Assembly: GCA_937892705.1 (NCBI GenBank)
Contig: CALBGR010000010.1
Span: forward strand, 1-53,976
Length of the DNA: 53,976 bases
From: an uncultured Candidatus Saccharibacteria bacterium
GTDB taxonomy: Bacteria; Patescibacteriota; Saccharimonadia; Saccharimonadales; UBA4665
Direction of reading: 5' to 3'
The position numbers were made by a program, and so were the translations under genes. The notes under the pieces are model-generated. The model made no database searches. It had not been told where the DNA came from and was given only the letters and a program-made list of their open reading frames with translations. Shown here one piece after another: positions 53,219 to 53,976 of the stretch; the first letter of the stretch is position 1, and each line of letters starts with the position of its first letter.

Positions 53219-53431
53219 ATGGTCATGCACTATTATGTTGACATCCGCCCTCATCACAAACATCAAGTACACCGAGAGGGCTGTACGATCATTCCATCAA
53301 TACAGTATCTCCAGTACTTGGGTATGTTTGAAACCAGCGATAAAGCTGTCGCTATGGCAAGAGTAGTGTACGAGCATGCTACTGGCTGCAAAAAGTGCGC
53401 CAAGCCTCACACAGCCAAAAAAACAACATAA
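53219..53431 (+). CDS. Small basic protein with two Cys/His patches
   Basis: A 70-residue protein with a strong SD (CGGAGG, 53205-53210) before ATG 53219. It has HHKHQVHREGC near residue 12-22 and GCKKCAKPH near 56-64, so a Cys and His ribbon that could bind zinc is possible. The middle, IPSIQYLQYLGMFETSDKAV then AMARVVYEHA, looks like two helices. I do not recognise the family; the pattern recalls small zinc-ribbon-like proteins found beside DNA metabolism genes. Upstream (52978-53218) nothing convincing is coded; it holds AT-rich sequence and two tiny frames. Confidence 0.65.
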   Translation: MVMHYYVDIRPHHKHQVHREGCTIIPSIQYLQYLGMFETSDKAVAMARVVYEHATGCKKCAKPHTAKKTT

Positions 53432-53531
53432 AAGAAAATTCACTAGCATACTACCCTCGCACCTTTTTTAAAAGCCGTTTAATAGCAATCCGGTTTTGGT
53501 TAAAATTTAAGAATAATTTATAGTTTCCTCT

Positions 53532-53976
53532 ATGGAAAAAGTGCAGGGTTATGAAACTGGACTCGCTGAGTCATATACTCCAGTTCTAGAAACGTGGGAA
53601 AAATTAGATGCTACTATTACTGCAATACCTCGAAAAAAATTACAACCAGCTGAGCTTATTGCTGCTCTTAATAATCACACTGCAACTTTGCCAAAGTTTA
53701 TTGAGTCTTACATTGGTGAAGATGCACAAGTAGATGATGTAATCGAAGTTCACAGACTATTGGCTGGGCTTCACGAACGAAGAATATTTGAGTACATCGT
53801 AACACACGGTTTTAACGCCCGAGAATTCTACATCACTTCCAGGGATCGCATTGAAGATTACGCAGAAACATTACAAGAAAAAGCGTATGAAAACGATATT
53901 CCGCTACAAAAACAAGCCGCCAAAGGTCTCTACATCCGTCTTTCTGAAGCCTTGCTACTAAACATTAAAGCACTTG
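53532..53976 (+). CDS. Unknown protein, cut by the window end
   Basis: An open frame from ATG 53532 runs off the right edge (148 codons seen). It starts MEKVQGYETGLAESY, and is acidic and helical throughout, with RKKLQPAELIAALNNHTATL, VIEVHRLLAGLHERRIFEYI and AETLQEKAYENDI. No signal peptide, membrane helix or known motif is seen. It lies 100 bases after the small Cys/His protein with no clear SD. The function cannot be told from this part. Confidence 0.6.
   Translation, partial: MEKVQGYETGLAESYTPVLETWEKLDATITAIPRKKLQPAELIAALNNHTATLPKFIESYIGEDAQVDDVIEVHRLLAGLHERRIFEYIVTHGFNAREFYITSRDRIEDYAETLQEKAYENDIPLQKQAAKGLYIRLSEALLLNIKAL

Overview
The window reads as chromosomal DNA of a small-genome bacterium of the Patescibacteria (CPR) type, most likely a Saccharibacteria relative. 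This placement is an inference from gene content: many short hypothetical membrane proteins, a ClpB without its N-terminal domain, a cadmium-type carbonic anhydrase, a Lamin-tail protein with Cys repeats next to ComEC, very tight spacing, and many genes whose -10 box lies only 6-10 bases before the start codon. No 16S rRNA or ribosomal protein is present to prove it. TGA works as a normal stop, so the Gracilibacteria code is not used.

Region 1 (1-2730): the tail of a type V-A (Cas12a) CRISPR array with 25-27 nt spacers runs straight into a CIRCE/HrcA-controlled heat-shock promoter and clpB. The cas genes must lie to the left of the window. A second CIRCE site with the same layout controls hsp20 at 50.3-50.9 kb.

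Region 2 (2.7-12.2 kb): a DUF2207 membrane protein and a cupin, then an AT-rich accessory block (about 5.04-7.9 kb) that looks like a graspetide-type RiPP cluster: a frameshifted short precursor candidate, an unknown protein, a MvdD-like ATP-grasp ligase and a HEPN-like protein. It is followed by a cadmium-type carbonic anhydrase, an SDR oxidoreductase, a HEAT-repeat protein, two small YdeI/DUF1801-type proteins, and a decayed stretch holding the remains of an HD-family hydrolase.

Region 3 (12.2-26.9 kb): one 14-kb gene encodes a 4656-residue protein. A signal anchor is followed by thousands of extracellular residues (IPT/TIG, Kelch-like, discoidin-like and Ig-like repeats), a low-complexity stalk, membrane helices and a histidine kinase core. 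A TPR membrane protein lies just upstream on the same strand. This is the most striking feature of the window.

Region 4 (27-39 kb): an ABC-2 exporter pair, an unknown protein, a minus-strand set of secreted HNH nuclease, ComEC and Lamin-tail protein that suggests DNA breakdown and uptake, an unknown protein, and a very large SF1 helicase.

Region 5 (38.7-54 kb): small membrane proteins, GT2 and GT39-like glycosyltransferases with a flippase-like protein (surface glycan), a CvpA-trypsin fusion protease, a low-affinity iron permease-like protein, a MacB-like ABC exporter, tRNA-Ser(GGA), a GATase, an aldo/keto reductase, Hsp20, an FMN reductase, a protein-isoaspartate methyltransferase, an MscS channel, and two unknown genes, the last one running off the window.

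Several small accessory genes carry single-base frameshifts while every long gene is intact, which suggests real gene decay more than sequencing error.
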